In this document: positions 21,098 to 27,237 of the stretch, piece after piece
Numbering within the stretch: position 1 is the stretch's first letter
Layout: each line of letters opens with the position of its first letter
Notes under the pieces: generated by a model
What the model was told of the DNA's origin: nothing
What the model saw: only the letters and a program-made list of their open reading frames with translations
The model's database searches: none
Source: a virus
IMG/VR virus record: IMGVR_UViG_3300027902_000244
Coordinates: 1-27,237 of that record
Length of the DNA stretch: 27,237 nt
Strand: one strand, 5' to 3'
Made by a program: the position numbers and the translations under genes

Positions 21098-22624
21098 ATG
21101 AAGATACATCAGTTCGAGTCAGAGCAAAGAAGAAATGACGACTTTGGTGACAGACCTTGGAGAAAAGATGCTGCTCCATTAAATAAACCACCAAGCAATC
21201 CTAACTATCCTAAGAAACCATTCAATCACGACGAATGGATGAAGAGTTCTAAGCCTATGGAAGAGGATGAAAGCGATACCCCTAAGGTAGGTGACACCAT
21301 TCGAACCAATAAGTCGGGAGTAGACGGAAAGGTCGAACAGCTCGGAATGAGCCGTGGAGGATATACTGAAGTCTATTTCCGTATTGCCGATGGCAGACTA
21401 ATGAAAACTCCACTAGACAACGTAATTGTTGTCGAAAAGCTTGCTGACGAAGATGAAGATATGATGGAAGAAATCATCGATGAAGTTTCTACAGAACTTT
21501 TAGCCAAATATAAGACCGCGGCGGGCAAAGATGCATCGGCTGCTGATAAGGCAGGTGATTATAAACGTGGTGATAAGAGATTCAGTGGTATTATAAAGGC
21601 CACAAAGAAACAGTTCGCTAATGATGCCAAACCAAAAACAGAAGGTACGATGGGTGGTATCAACCGTTCAAGACCTGCTCAAGATGTCAGTTATGAAAAA
21701 GTTCTAGATAGAAATCCAAAGACCGCTCATTCAAGAGTTGTGGGTGAAGATACTATCCTAAATGATGTAATGGAAAAGTGGCAACATGTAAATGAACTGA
21801 GTGTTGATAAGATGAGGGCATATAAACAGAAGGCCGCATCTTCAGATAGTTTTAGAACCCGTCCATTAAGAAAATTAGCTAAATCAGCACAAGGTGTTAA
21901 CCAAGCGACTCAGAAGATTAATGTAAAGACAGGTAACAGAGTAGGTAATACATACGAAGAAAAACTCTCTGAATTTCTCGATGTTGAAGAAGGCAAGGCC
22001 AAGAAACAACCAGCTAGACCTGGTGCAACCAAAGATGACAAGTATAAAGGATGGAATCTACGTTATCAGGTAAGACCACGCGAAGGATCTAATGAATTCG
22101 AAGGGATGGCTGTTCATTCAAAATCTGAAAAAATGCAACCTATTAAGGCAAAAGGTAGTTCCGCAGAAGAAGTTATTACAGATATCAAATCACAGATAGA
22201 TAATATGCGTGGTTCGGCACAGATTACAGCACCAAGAGTAACGGTCGATTTCAATGCACAGATAGCACAAGATATAATTGGACACGGTGGTGATATATAT
22301 GCTGAAATTTCAAAGATCGATGGAGAACCTACACTTCTATTGAGTTCGCAGGATGCAGGTGGAATGAAACTTGCTCAAGATAGAACAGCAACCGTAAATA
22401 GAAGAGAAGGAAAGATAGGACAACAAGCATTTGCTATGAGTGGTGCAGAAGCAAGAGCAGCTGGGTTAACTCATGCACGTTATACATTAGGAAAACCATT
22501 CACATATACAGAAGGAGTCGTAGGATATCCGTTGGTATTTCATAGTGAGGTATATCCGGGGGAAATTATCCCAATGGGTGACTCAGGGGTAACGATAGCA
22601 TATCCTAAGGGAACAGGTAATTAA
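21098..22624 (+). CDS. Plus-strand phage protein, 508 aa, probable virion-associated
   Basis: This is the only plus-strand gene of the window. Residues about 60-115 (PKVGDTIRTNKSGVDGKVEQ, then MKTPLDNVIVVEK) look like a KOW/SH3 barrel, as in the 1134-aa protein. Two copies of a helical Lys/Ala motif of the form L-x(2-4)-YK-x-(K/A)A, with a later R-x3-KA or K(S/A)A turn, start at about 133 (LLAKYKTAAGKDA) and 236 (DKMRAYKQKAAS). The C-terminal 190 residues form an alpha/beta part with no catalytic motif I recognise. It has its own late box (21066-21073) and a terminator shared with the converging gene. It is probably a late virion or core protein; inference. Confidence 0.75.
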   Translation: MKIHQFESEQRRNDDFGDRPWRKDAAPLNKPPSNPNYPKKPFNHDEWMKSSKPMEEDESDTPKVGDTIRTNKSGVDGKVEQLGMSRGGYTEVYFRIADGRLMKTPLDNVIVVEKLADEDEDMMEEIIDEVSTELLAKYKTAAGKDASAADKAGDYKRGDKRFSGIIKATKKQFANDAKPKTEGTMGGINRSRPAQDVSYEKVLDRNPKTAHSRVVGEDTILNDVMEKWQHVNELSVDKMRAYKQKAASSDSFRTRPLRKLAKSAQGVNQATQKINVKTGNRVGNTYEEKLSEFLDVEEGKAKKQPARPGATKDDKYKGWNLRYQVRPREGSNEFEGMAVHSKSEKMQPIKAKGSSAEEVITDIKSQIDNMRGSAQITAPRVTVDFNAQIAQDIIGHGGDIYAEISKIDGEPTLLLSSQDAGGMKLAQDRTATVNRREGKIGQQAFAMSGAEARAAGLTHARYTLGKPFTYTEGVVGYPLVFHSEVYPGEIIPMGDSGVTIAYPKGTGN

Positions 22625-22648
22625 AAAAGGGCCCTTAGGGCCCTTTTT
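22624..22648. terminator. Bidirectional terminator between converging genes
   Basis: An 11-bp stem (A5-GGGCCC / GGGCCC-T5) with a 3-nt loop lies between the plus gene stop and the minus gene stop. A and T runs on the two sides allow termination in both directions. Confidence 0.92.
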
Positions 22649-23747
22649 ATTTGCATGTTTTGTAGTATTTTTCAAAAGCCTCTGTGTCAGTAAAGTCTTT
22701 GAGGCAGACTGTAGAGTGATCTACAATACCAGTCATTTTTCCTTCTAACATCAGTTCCAACATAGCAACACCGGAACCAGCTGTAGTCGATTGAATGCCG
22801 GTTAATCCGTTTACTCCATAAAACTTATTGGAATAACTTCTGCGGACAGGAACACCGTCCTTATCCTTACCTTGTGCATTCGCATATACAACAATAACAT
22901 CATCATCAGTGAATGGAAATGTTTTAGCAAAAATATTCTTGATTGTATCGAAGTTAGAGTGGTTATCTTGTACAATTCCGCGAATATATTTGTAATGTCC
23001 TGGATATCTTAGTGTCATGTAGTGAACATTAGGCACATTGGTTAGATCACGGGCAAGACTACCTATACCACCAGAAGTATAGGCTGCTTCATATTCAATT
23101 CCGTCTAGAACAACCTTAACCAAACCTCCTAGGGCCGGAACTTCCATCTCCTCACCGTTTTTTCTAATTCGGCAAGGGCGAATATATTCATTTACAAGTC
23201 CATCTACACTCCAACTTAGATTATAAGAGTTTTCTGGATGAGCTCTATCATAAGAAACTGTCCTAGGTAGCGCACCAACGCTAATCAATAGTGAGTCAGG
23301 TGTATCCATTTTGCCAACTAAGTCATATCCGACATAGTTAATAAAGCCTGGCGCTAATCCGCACTTCACAGCGCAATTAAGACTACTACCTTTGAAAATT
23401 TCCTGAACCTTATCCGCCATAACATCGTCTTCAGTGAAGTCAATGTACGAACAATTCGCAGCAGCGGCAGCAGACGCCACTTTTACGTTAAAAACGAAAG
23501 GTAACGCATTGATTACATGCGTTACCTTCCCATCAACTAACAATTTTGTAATTTCTTCCTGAGTAGAAACTGTTAAATCCACCACATAATGTGATCCATA
23601 TACCAACTTATGGATACTATCCTCACTAGAATCTACTACAAAGGCATCAATGCCGGCATAGGTATCGGAATCTTCCCTAAGATCAGTGATAATCTTATAT
23701 ACTGCTCTTCCAACTTGTCCTGCACCTAGTATTGCTACCTTTGTCAT
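22647..23747 (-). CDS. Saccharopine-dehydrogenase-like oxidoreductase
   Basis: This 366-aa protein has an N-terminal Rossmann fold (VAILGAGQVGRAV, GxGxxG) and the family's HVINALPF and CGLAPGFINYVG blocks. Its C-terminal half (about 150-330) is the catalytic/dimer domain of the saccharopine dehydrogenase superfamily. Known members are lysine-pathway dehydrogenases, carboxynorspermidine synthase and homospermidine synthase; I cannot tell which reaction applies. It uses NAD(P)(H), and it sits directly after NAMPT with a 28-nt leader that folds into a hairpin, so it shares the NAD block. It ends in the bidirectional terminator. Confidence 0.85.
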   Translation of the reverse strand: MTKVAILGAGQVGRAVYKIITDLREDSDTYAGIDAFVVDSSEDSIHKLVYGSHYVVDLTVSTQEEITKLLVDGKVTHVINALPFVFNVKVASAAAAANCSYIDFTEDDVMADKVQEIFKGSSLNCAVKCGLAPGFINYVGYDLVGKMDTPDSLLISVGALPRTVSYDRAHPENSYNLSWSVDGLVNEYIRPCRIRKNGEEMEVPALGGLVKVVLDGIEYEAAYTSGGIGSLARDLTNVPNVHYMTLRYPGHYKYIRGIVQDNHSNFDTIKNIFAKTFPFTDDDVIVVYANAQGKDKDGVPVRRSYSNKFYGVNGLTGIQSTTAGSGVAMLELMLEGKMTGIVDHSTVCLKDFTDTEAFEKYYKTCK

Positions 23748-23754
23748 ATAAACT

Positions 23755-23771
23755 CCGCATTAAGTATGCGG
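23755..23771 (-). other. SD-containing hairpin before the saccharopine-dehydrogenase-like gene
   Basis: A 6-bp stem CCGCAT/ATGCGG with a 5-nt loop lies 7 nt before the ATG. The SD GCGGAG overlaps its 3' arm. CTAAATAA, a degenerate late-type box, precedes it. Confidence 0.5.
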
Positions 23772-23775
23772 TTAT

Positions 23776-25164
23776 TTAGCGGGCAACCTCTCTGGACTTC
23801 TCACGAACCTGAACAAAGGTTGTTTCGTTATACATCCTGCCATCCATGTAGCGACTCTTCAGAAGATCATCGCGGCCTGACCTGTATTCTAACGGTCCGG
23901 TAACATACTTGCCGGTATCTTCATCTAGTGTAAGCATCAAACGACCCTTTTTGCTCTTCTTCATTGAAGAGGTAACCGGATCCTTATATACATCAACCCA
24001 TTTTCCGTTAATCATTGCGGCAGAGCACTTCATTGCAAATTCCAAATCATCACGATTAACAATTTGCAACAATGCACCACCCTGACCAAACGCAATGTTA
24101 TCGGCACTATAACCCTTTAGATGCATTATAGTGAGGATTGCTCGGATCATTGAATGATCAATACCATCGCCTTGGATAACACGAACATTATTAAGAACGC
24201 GGAATCCCTTTGCATTGATAGTGTGACCGAAATATTTGTCAAGGATGGCCAAACAATCACTCACAACCTGAACAGGATCACCGCTATCCGGACGAATAAC
24301 AACAACTGCCTTGCTATCAATCACTTCCTGTTTGAGCTCGGTTCCCCACAACTTGCAGGCCTCGTAGATATCATAGCTATCGCTAACGCAAGCAAGAATC
24401 TTACCTTCCTTTGCGTAATGCTTCAACATATTTCTATATGAATCTACCTCATGTTCACGACCCCAACTAGTAACAGTGCTGTGTTCCATAGCAGGAATAC
24501 TAAAGCCACTTACTTCTGCGTCATAATACTCCATTGCAGCCATAACACCCGAAACAGTATCAGTGCCCATGAAGTTAATCAAGTGAGCCGCACCACCAAG
24601 TGCTGCACTTTCCAAACTTGATACACCACGTGCGCCGAAATCATGTAGCTTGAAATCAATCAAGCTTGGATCACCATTCTTTTCCAAGAATTCCATGATG
24701 ATTTCTTTACTATGATAGCTGTTGCTTGCAACAGTGGTAGGATACCAGATTGCGCGAAGCAATGCAGTTTCCAGAAAGCTGGTCAACCAGAAGCACTTCG
24801 GATCGGTATTCACAATCGACACCAAAACGTTCTTTAGGTACATAACGCTACCTTCATCAACGGATTTGATCTCAACTGGTAAAACACCACCGTGGACATT
24901 CAGGATATATTCCCAGCCTGAGCGATTAAATGGCTCACCGTGTAATCGCATAACCTGTTCGGCTTGGTCAATCATTTCTCGGGTAATTGGGATGGTCATA
25001 TATTCGCGCAGGAAAGCCTGCAGACCGAAAAACACGAGCTTGTCGTACTTTCCACCACGTGATTCGATATACGAGTACACATATTCGGTGCCTTCGGGAT
25101 ATTGCACCCACTGGCTGTACTTGTAACTATCGCTATTTAGAATAATATTCTTTGCAAATTTCAT
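23776..25164 (-). CDS. nadV: Nicotinamide phosphoribosyltransferase (NAMPT/NadV)
   Basis: This 462-aa enzyme makes NMN from nicotinamide and PRPP. SDSYKYSQWVQYPEGTEYVY (about 11-30), the FGLQAFL strand, EHSTVTSWGRE with the catalytic His, VVIRPDSGDP and FGQGGALLQ are all family blocks in order. The length matches eukaryotic and phage NAMPT. I start at the ATG at 25164, which has GGAG in the loop of a small hairpin; the open frame extends 11 codons further without an SD. With the NMN adenylyltransferase upstream it rebuilds NAD+, the two-step pathway described in phages as NARP2 that restores NAD+ depleted by host immune enzymes. Confidence 0.95.
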   Translation of the reverse strand: MKFAKNIILNSDSYKYSQWVQYPEGTEYVYSYIESRGGKYDKLVFFGLQAFLREYMTIPITREMIDQAEQVMRLHGEPFNRSGWEYILNVHGGVLPVEIKSVDEGSVMYLKNVLVSIVNTDPKCFWLTSFLETALLRAIWYPTTVASNSYHSKEIIMEFLEKNGDPSLIDFKLHDFGARGVSSLESAALGGAAHLINFMGTDTVSGVMAAMEYYDAEVSGFSIPAMEHSTVTSWGREHEVDSYRNMLKHYAKEGKILACVSDSYDIYEACKLWGTELKQEVIDSKAVVVIRPDSGDPVQVVSDCLAILDKYFGHTINAKGFRVLNNVRVIQGDGIDHSMIRAILTIMHLKGYSADNIAFGQGGALLQIVNRDDLEFAMKCSAAMINGKWVDVYKDPVTSSMKKSKKGRLMLTLDEDTGKYVTGPLEYRSGRDDLLKSRYMDGRMYNETTFVQVREKSREVAR

Positions 25165-25179
25165 GATAAACTCCTTATC
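25165..25179 (-). promoter_or_regulatory. Hairpin with SD in the loop before nadV
   Basis: GATAA/TTATC (5 bp) flanks the loop GGAGT and touches the ATG. Confidence 0.5.
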
Positions 25180-25210
25180 GTTAATTGCCCAACTCACTGT
25201 CGGGACTTGT

Positions 25211-25238
25211 ACTATACTAACACTGCCCTTAGTCTCAA
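25211..25238 (-). promoter_or_regulatory. Possible sigma70-like promoter before nadV
   Basis: TTGAGA (25233-25238), a 16-nt spacer and TATAGT (25211-25216) lie in the last codons of the upstream gene. This is weaker than the other promoters and may be chance. Confidence 0.35.
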
Positions 25239-25442
25239 AACAACCTCTTCTTCTGAGCTATATTGATAGTTTGTGCCGTATCGATCCTTAAAATATCCAG
25301 TAACTCCAAATTTAATATCAAAAATTCTTTCTGCGCAATGTCTCCATTCTTCTGGCATATTAAGCATAGAGAGATTAGTTTGAATTAGGGTCGGAACCCC
25401 TGCTTCTTCAGCTCTCTGCTCATTAAATTCCAGAAAAATCAT
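25212..25442 (-). CDS. Small hypothetical protein, 76 aa
   Basis: The ATG overlaps the TGA/TAA region of the upstream 139-aa gene by 4 nt (ATGA type). The N-terminus (MIFLEFNEQRAEEAG) is mixed, and EEWRHCAERIFDIKF forms a likely helix. No cysteine pair or named motif is visible. It belongs to the NAD-salvage operon by position only, so a role there is not shown. Confidence 0.7.
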   Translation of the reverse strand: MIFLEFNEQRAEEAGVPTLIQTNLSMLNMPEEWRHCAERIFDIKFGVTGYFKDRYGTNYQYSSEEEVVLRLRAVLV

Positions 25443-25858
25443 TTTATGCCCAGAATCTTCCTATCTTCAGAAGAAAGTTTAGAAAGAGCTTCTTGTTTCC
25501 TACGCTCAACCTCCATTTTCTTTCTACGTTCTTCAGAAGCTTTGCGTTTCTTCTCAGCTTCAGAGGCGCGATGCTTGGCATCAAGTTCTTTATGATGAAT
25601 AAGCCATTCTTCAAGTTGAGGCTTGGTAATGCCAGCTTCCTTATAGTCAATGTAATCCAGCGGATTCACAAAAACCTTGTCATCGTAATCCTTTCTGACA
25701 TTCAATAATGCCTTTTCAAATGCCGCGATCGTCTGGCAAAGGGCACTTTCAGCAAAACTGACCTGCTTCTTTAGCTTGTCAATTTCTGCGTCTTTTGATT
25801 TCAGTTGAGGACCATAATACTCTTGTGGATGGTCATCATAATAGTCTCTGCAGGGCAT
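25439..25858 (-). CDS. Small coiled-coil protein, 139 aa
   Basis: It begins MPCRDYYDDHPQEYYG, a Tyr/Asp-rich start I have seen in hypothetical proteins of large phages. Residues about 22-65 and 85-130 are coiled-coil-like, with heptad leucines and a Lys/Glu/Arg run (AEKKRKASEERRKKMEVERR). SD AAGGAG lies 5 nt before the ATG. It is soluble and helical, and unrelated by sequence to any NAD enzyme. Its role in this operon is unknown. Confidence 0.75.
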   Translation of the reverse strand: MPCRDYYDDHPQEYYGPQLKSKDAEIDKLKKQVSFAESALCQTIAAFEKALLNVRKDYDDKVFVNPLDYIDYKEAGITKPQLEEWLIHHKELDAKHRASEAEKKRKASEERRKKMEVERRKQEALSKLSSEDRKILGIK

Positions 25859-25873
25859 ATTAATCTCCTTAAG

Positions 25874-26137
25874 TTATGCTCTTGGTAGAAAATGATCGCC
25901 TGGAGCCATCTCCGGAAGATCTTTACTAACTTCTCCACCGTGTGCCAATACATAGGCAATGGCATCATCTTCACTTTCAAATTTTAGGTGTGGGGCAATA
26001 GTTCCTATGTGTCTATCTTCCCACCCACCCGAATTATATTCAACTCTATCGTCAAAACCTTTTGGTTCAAGTTTAGCAGCAAGCATAACCAGGTCATGCC
26101 TACCATTTATCCTTTCGATTTTAACGTATACGGTCAT
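25874..26137 (-). CDS. Small hypothetical protein, 87 aa
   Basis: The ATG overlaps the TGA of the NMN adenylyltransferase gene (ATGA), so it is translated by coupling. The chain carries two short strand-rich parts and one amphipathic helix (ESEDDAIAYVLAHGGEVSKD). No recognised domain is visible. It is the second gene in the operon. Confidence 0.7.
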   Translation of the reverse strand: MTVYVKIERINGRHDLVMLAAKLEPKGFDDRVEYNSGGWEDRHIGTIAPHLKFESEDDAIAYVLAHGGEVSKDLPEMAPGDHFLPRA

Positions 26138-27210
26138 TTCTTTGCTCTCGCAACCATTGTGTCGATAATATGAGCATGATCTTCGAACATTGCCTCTTCC
26201 ATATCAGCAATTTCCGCGAGAGAAAACCAATGTGCCTTCTTCGCATCATCAGAACCCTTCACTCTCGGAAGTGAACCATCTCCACCATCCAGTTCAATCA
26301 GGAATGCATGGGTAATAGTACGGCCGCGCAATGAACGATCCGGATAATCAAACACCTTATCGTAGGTAATACCCTTACGAAGCACAATTTCCGGAACCTT
26401 AATCTTGGTTTCTTCAACCAATTCACGAATGCAGCAATCTTCCAATGTTTCCTTTGGGTTTAAGAAGCCGCCTGGGAGTGCCCAAAGACCCATACCCGGA
26501 GAAAAACCACGTTGAATAAGAAGAATGTGTCCTCCCTGAACAACCACTGCATCAGTTGTGTGAAAAATCACAGGAAATGGAGCAACTTCCCACATCTTCT
26601 TGTAATCCTTGTAGAATTTGTGTTCAGCCGCCAACCATTTGTATTCATCGCGCTTGGCGAATTCTTTCAAATATTGGAAAACCGCAGGAGTTACAGCACC
26701 CTGGATGTAATCTATGTGCCCTTCGAAGAATAATTCGCGGATTTTGGTTGCATCAATGGGATTAGAACCAAATTCAACAAATCCCTTTAACGGGATAAAT
26801 TTCCAACTAGGGAAAGCATGGTTATACCAGCTGCTATCATCCTTATCGTAGCCCATGATAGCAATTTCACTATCATCTACGCCAGGATTAGCATTCTGGA
26901 CAACAACTTGAACCTGGCGGATCCAGTTATTGTTGCTGTATTTGAAGTCGCGGATGGGAAGAATCTCATAATCTTGAGTTTCTTCGTCATATTTTGCGTT
27001 GCATCTCTCTTCATAGATCGCGTTCTGGATCATTTCCCTGCGTTCGGGAAACTTAAACGGATTTTTTGGAGTGCGTGGTTGAAAAGAACTTCCAACCAGA
27101 ATTTGGACTTTATCAGCAAGCTCTGCAGCCTGCATAAAGTTAGCGAGGTGGCCCTTGTGGGCGGGTTCGAAGCGGCCGATCAGGACCACTACCTTGTAGC
27201 GTTTTGTCAT
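26134..27210 (-). CDS. nadM: Bifunctional NMN adenylyltransferase / Nudix hydrolase
   Basis: This 358-aa protein has an N-terminal nucleotidyltransferase domain (1-200) with GRFEPAHKGH (12-21), and a C-terminal Nudix domain. The Nudix box is GX5E-X7-REUXEE, from Gly248 through Glu254 to R262-E263-L-x-E266-E267, with Lys where the last Gly usually sits. The first half makes NAD+ from NMN and ATP. Known Nudix partners in such proteins hydrolyse ADP-ribose or similar; the exact substrate here is unknown. Its product completes the pathway begun by NAMPT, in line with phage NARP2. The ATG directly follows a hairpin whose loop contains the SD GGGAG. Confidence 0.93.
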   Translation of the reverse strand: MTKRYKVVVLIGRFEPAHKGHLANFMQAAELADKVQILVGSSFQPRTPKNPFKFPERREMIQNAIYEERCNAKYDEETQDYEILPIRDFKYSNNNWIRQVQVVVQNANPGVDDSEIAIMGYDKDDSSWYNHAFPSWKFIPLKGFVEFGSNPIDATKIRELFFEGHIDYIQGAVTPAVFQYLKEFAKRDEYKWLAAEHKFYKDYKKMWEVAPFPVIFHTTDAVVVQGGHILLIQRGFSPGMGLWALPGGFLNPKETLEDCCIRELVEETKIKVPEIVLRKGITYDKVFDYPDRSLRGRTITHAFLIELDGGDGSLPRVKGSDDAKKAHWFSLAEIADMEEAMFEDHAHIIDTMVARAKK

Positions 27211-27225
27211 ATTTGGCTCCCAAAT
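27211..27225 (-). promoter_or_regulatory. Hairpin with SD in the loop before nadM
   Basis: ATTTGG/CCAAAT (6 bp) with the 3-nt loop GAG touches the ATG. The SD GGGAG is half in the stem. Confidence 0.55.
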
Positions 27226-27237
27226 AAGTTAAGTGCA

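Noticed and set aside
1-27237. CRISPR array, insertion sequence or transposase
   Set aside because: I found no direct-repeat array, no terminal inverted repeats with a transposase gene, and no integrase.

Overview
The window looks like part of a large, tailed, T4-type (myovirus-like) phage of a Gram-negative bacterium. The evidence is a densely packed genome with almost every gene on the minus strand, start/stop overlaps of 1-17 nt, a T4-gp30-type DNA ligase and an RNA ligase, and repeated T4-like late-promoter boxes (ATAAATA) just upstream of genes. There are also near-consensus sigma70 promoters (TTGACA-like, 17-nt spacer, TATAAT-like) at other transcription-unit starts. Sec signal peptides and an L,D-transpeptidase-like protein point to a Gram-negative host. 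The exact host cannot be read from the sequence.

Layout, reading minus-strand transcription from right to left. (1) 27.2-22.6 kb: an NAD+ salvage block with a bifunctional NMN adenylyltransferase/Nudix protein, three small unknown proteins, nicotinamide phosphoribosyltransferase and a saccharopine-dehydrogenase-like oxidoreductase. It closes on a bidirectional terminator shared with the only plus-strand gene (21098-22624, a probable virion-associated protein). (2) 21.06-14.1 kb: a long operon behind a perfect sigma70 promoter. It carries a SleB-like cell-wall hydrolase, two paralogous small proteins, thymidylate synthase, GTP cyclohydrolase I, a QueD/PTPS-family enzyme, a 4-TM coiled-coil membrane protein, ClpX and ribosomal protein bS21, and ends at a terminator. 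(3) 14.08-10.8 kb: a promoter with a long structured leader, three small secreted proteins, a secreted L,D-transpeptidase-like protein and a metacaspase with a C-terminal membrane anchor. (4) 10.8-8.2 kb: Hsp20, ClpS, a SufB/SufD-like protein, a small acidic protein, an unusual tRNA-Ile(GAT)-like RNA with a 70-nt D-loop, and a small Cys/His protein. (5) 8.2-6.0 kb: DNA ligase, a one-TM small protein and RNA ligase, ending at a terminator. (6) 5.9-0.4 kb: a late-promoter-driven cluster of two very large low-complexity, probably capsid-associated proteins and two small proteins. (7) 0.37-0 kb: a promoter and the N-terminal part of a DnaQ-like exonuclease that runs off the window.

Taken together, the window holds host-takeover and metabolic functions: NAD+ rebuilding, dTMP and pterin synthesis, protein quality control by ClpX, ClpS and Hsp20, ribosome modification by bS21, and Fe-S assembly. 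The most unusual parts are the tail-anchored metacaspase beside an exported L,D-transpeptidase and secreted proteins, the tRNA-like gene with an expanded D-loop, and the recurring pattern of promoter box, then a short hairpin around the Shine-Dalgarno (SD) sequence, then ATG.
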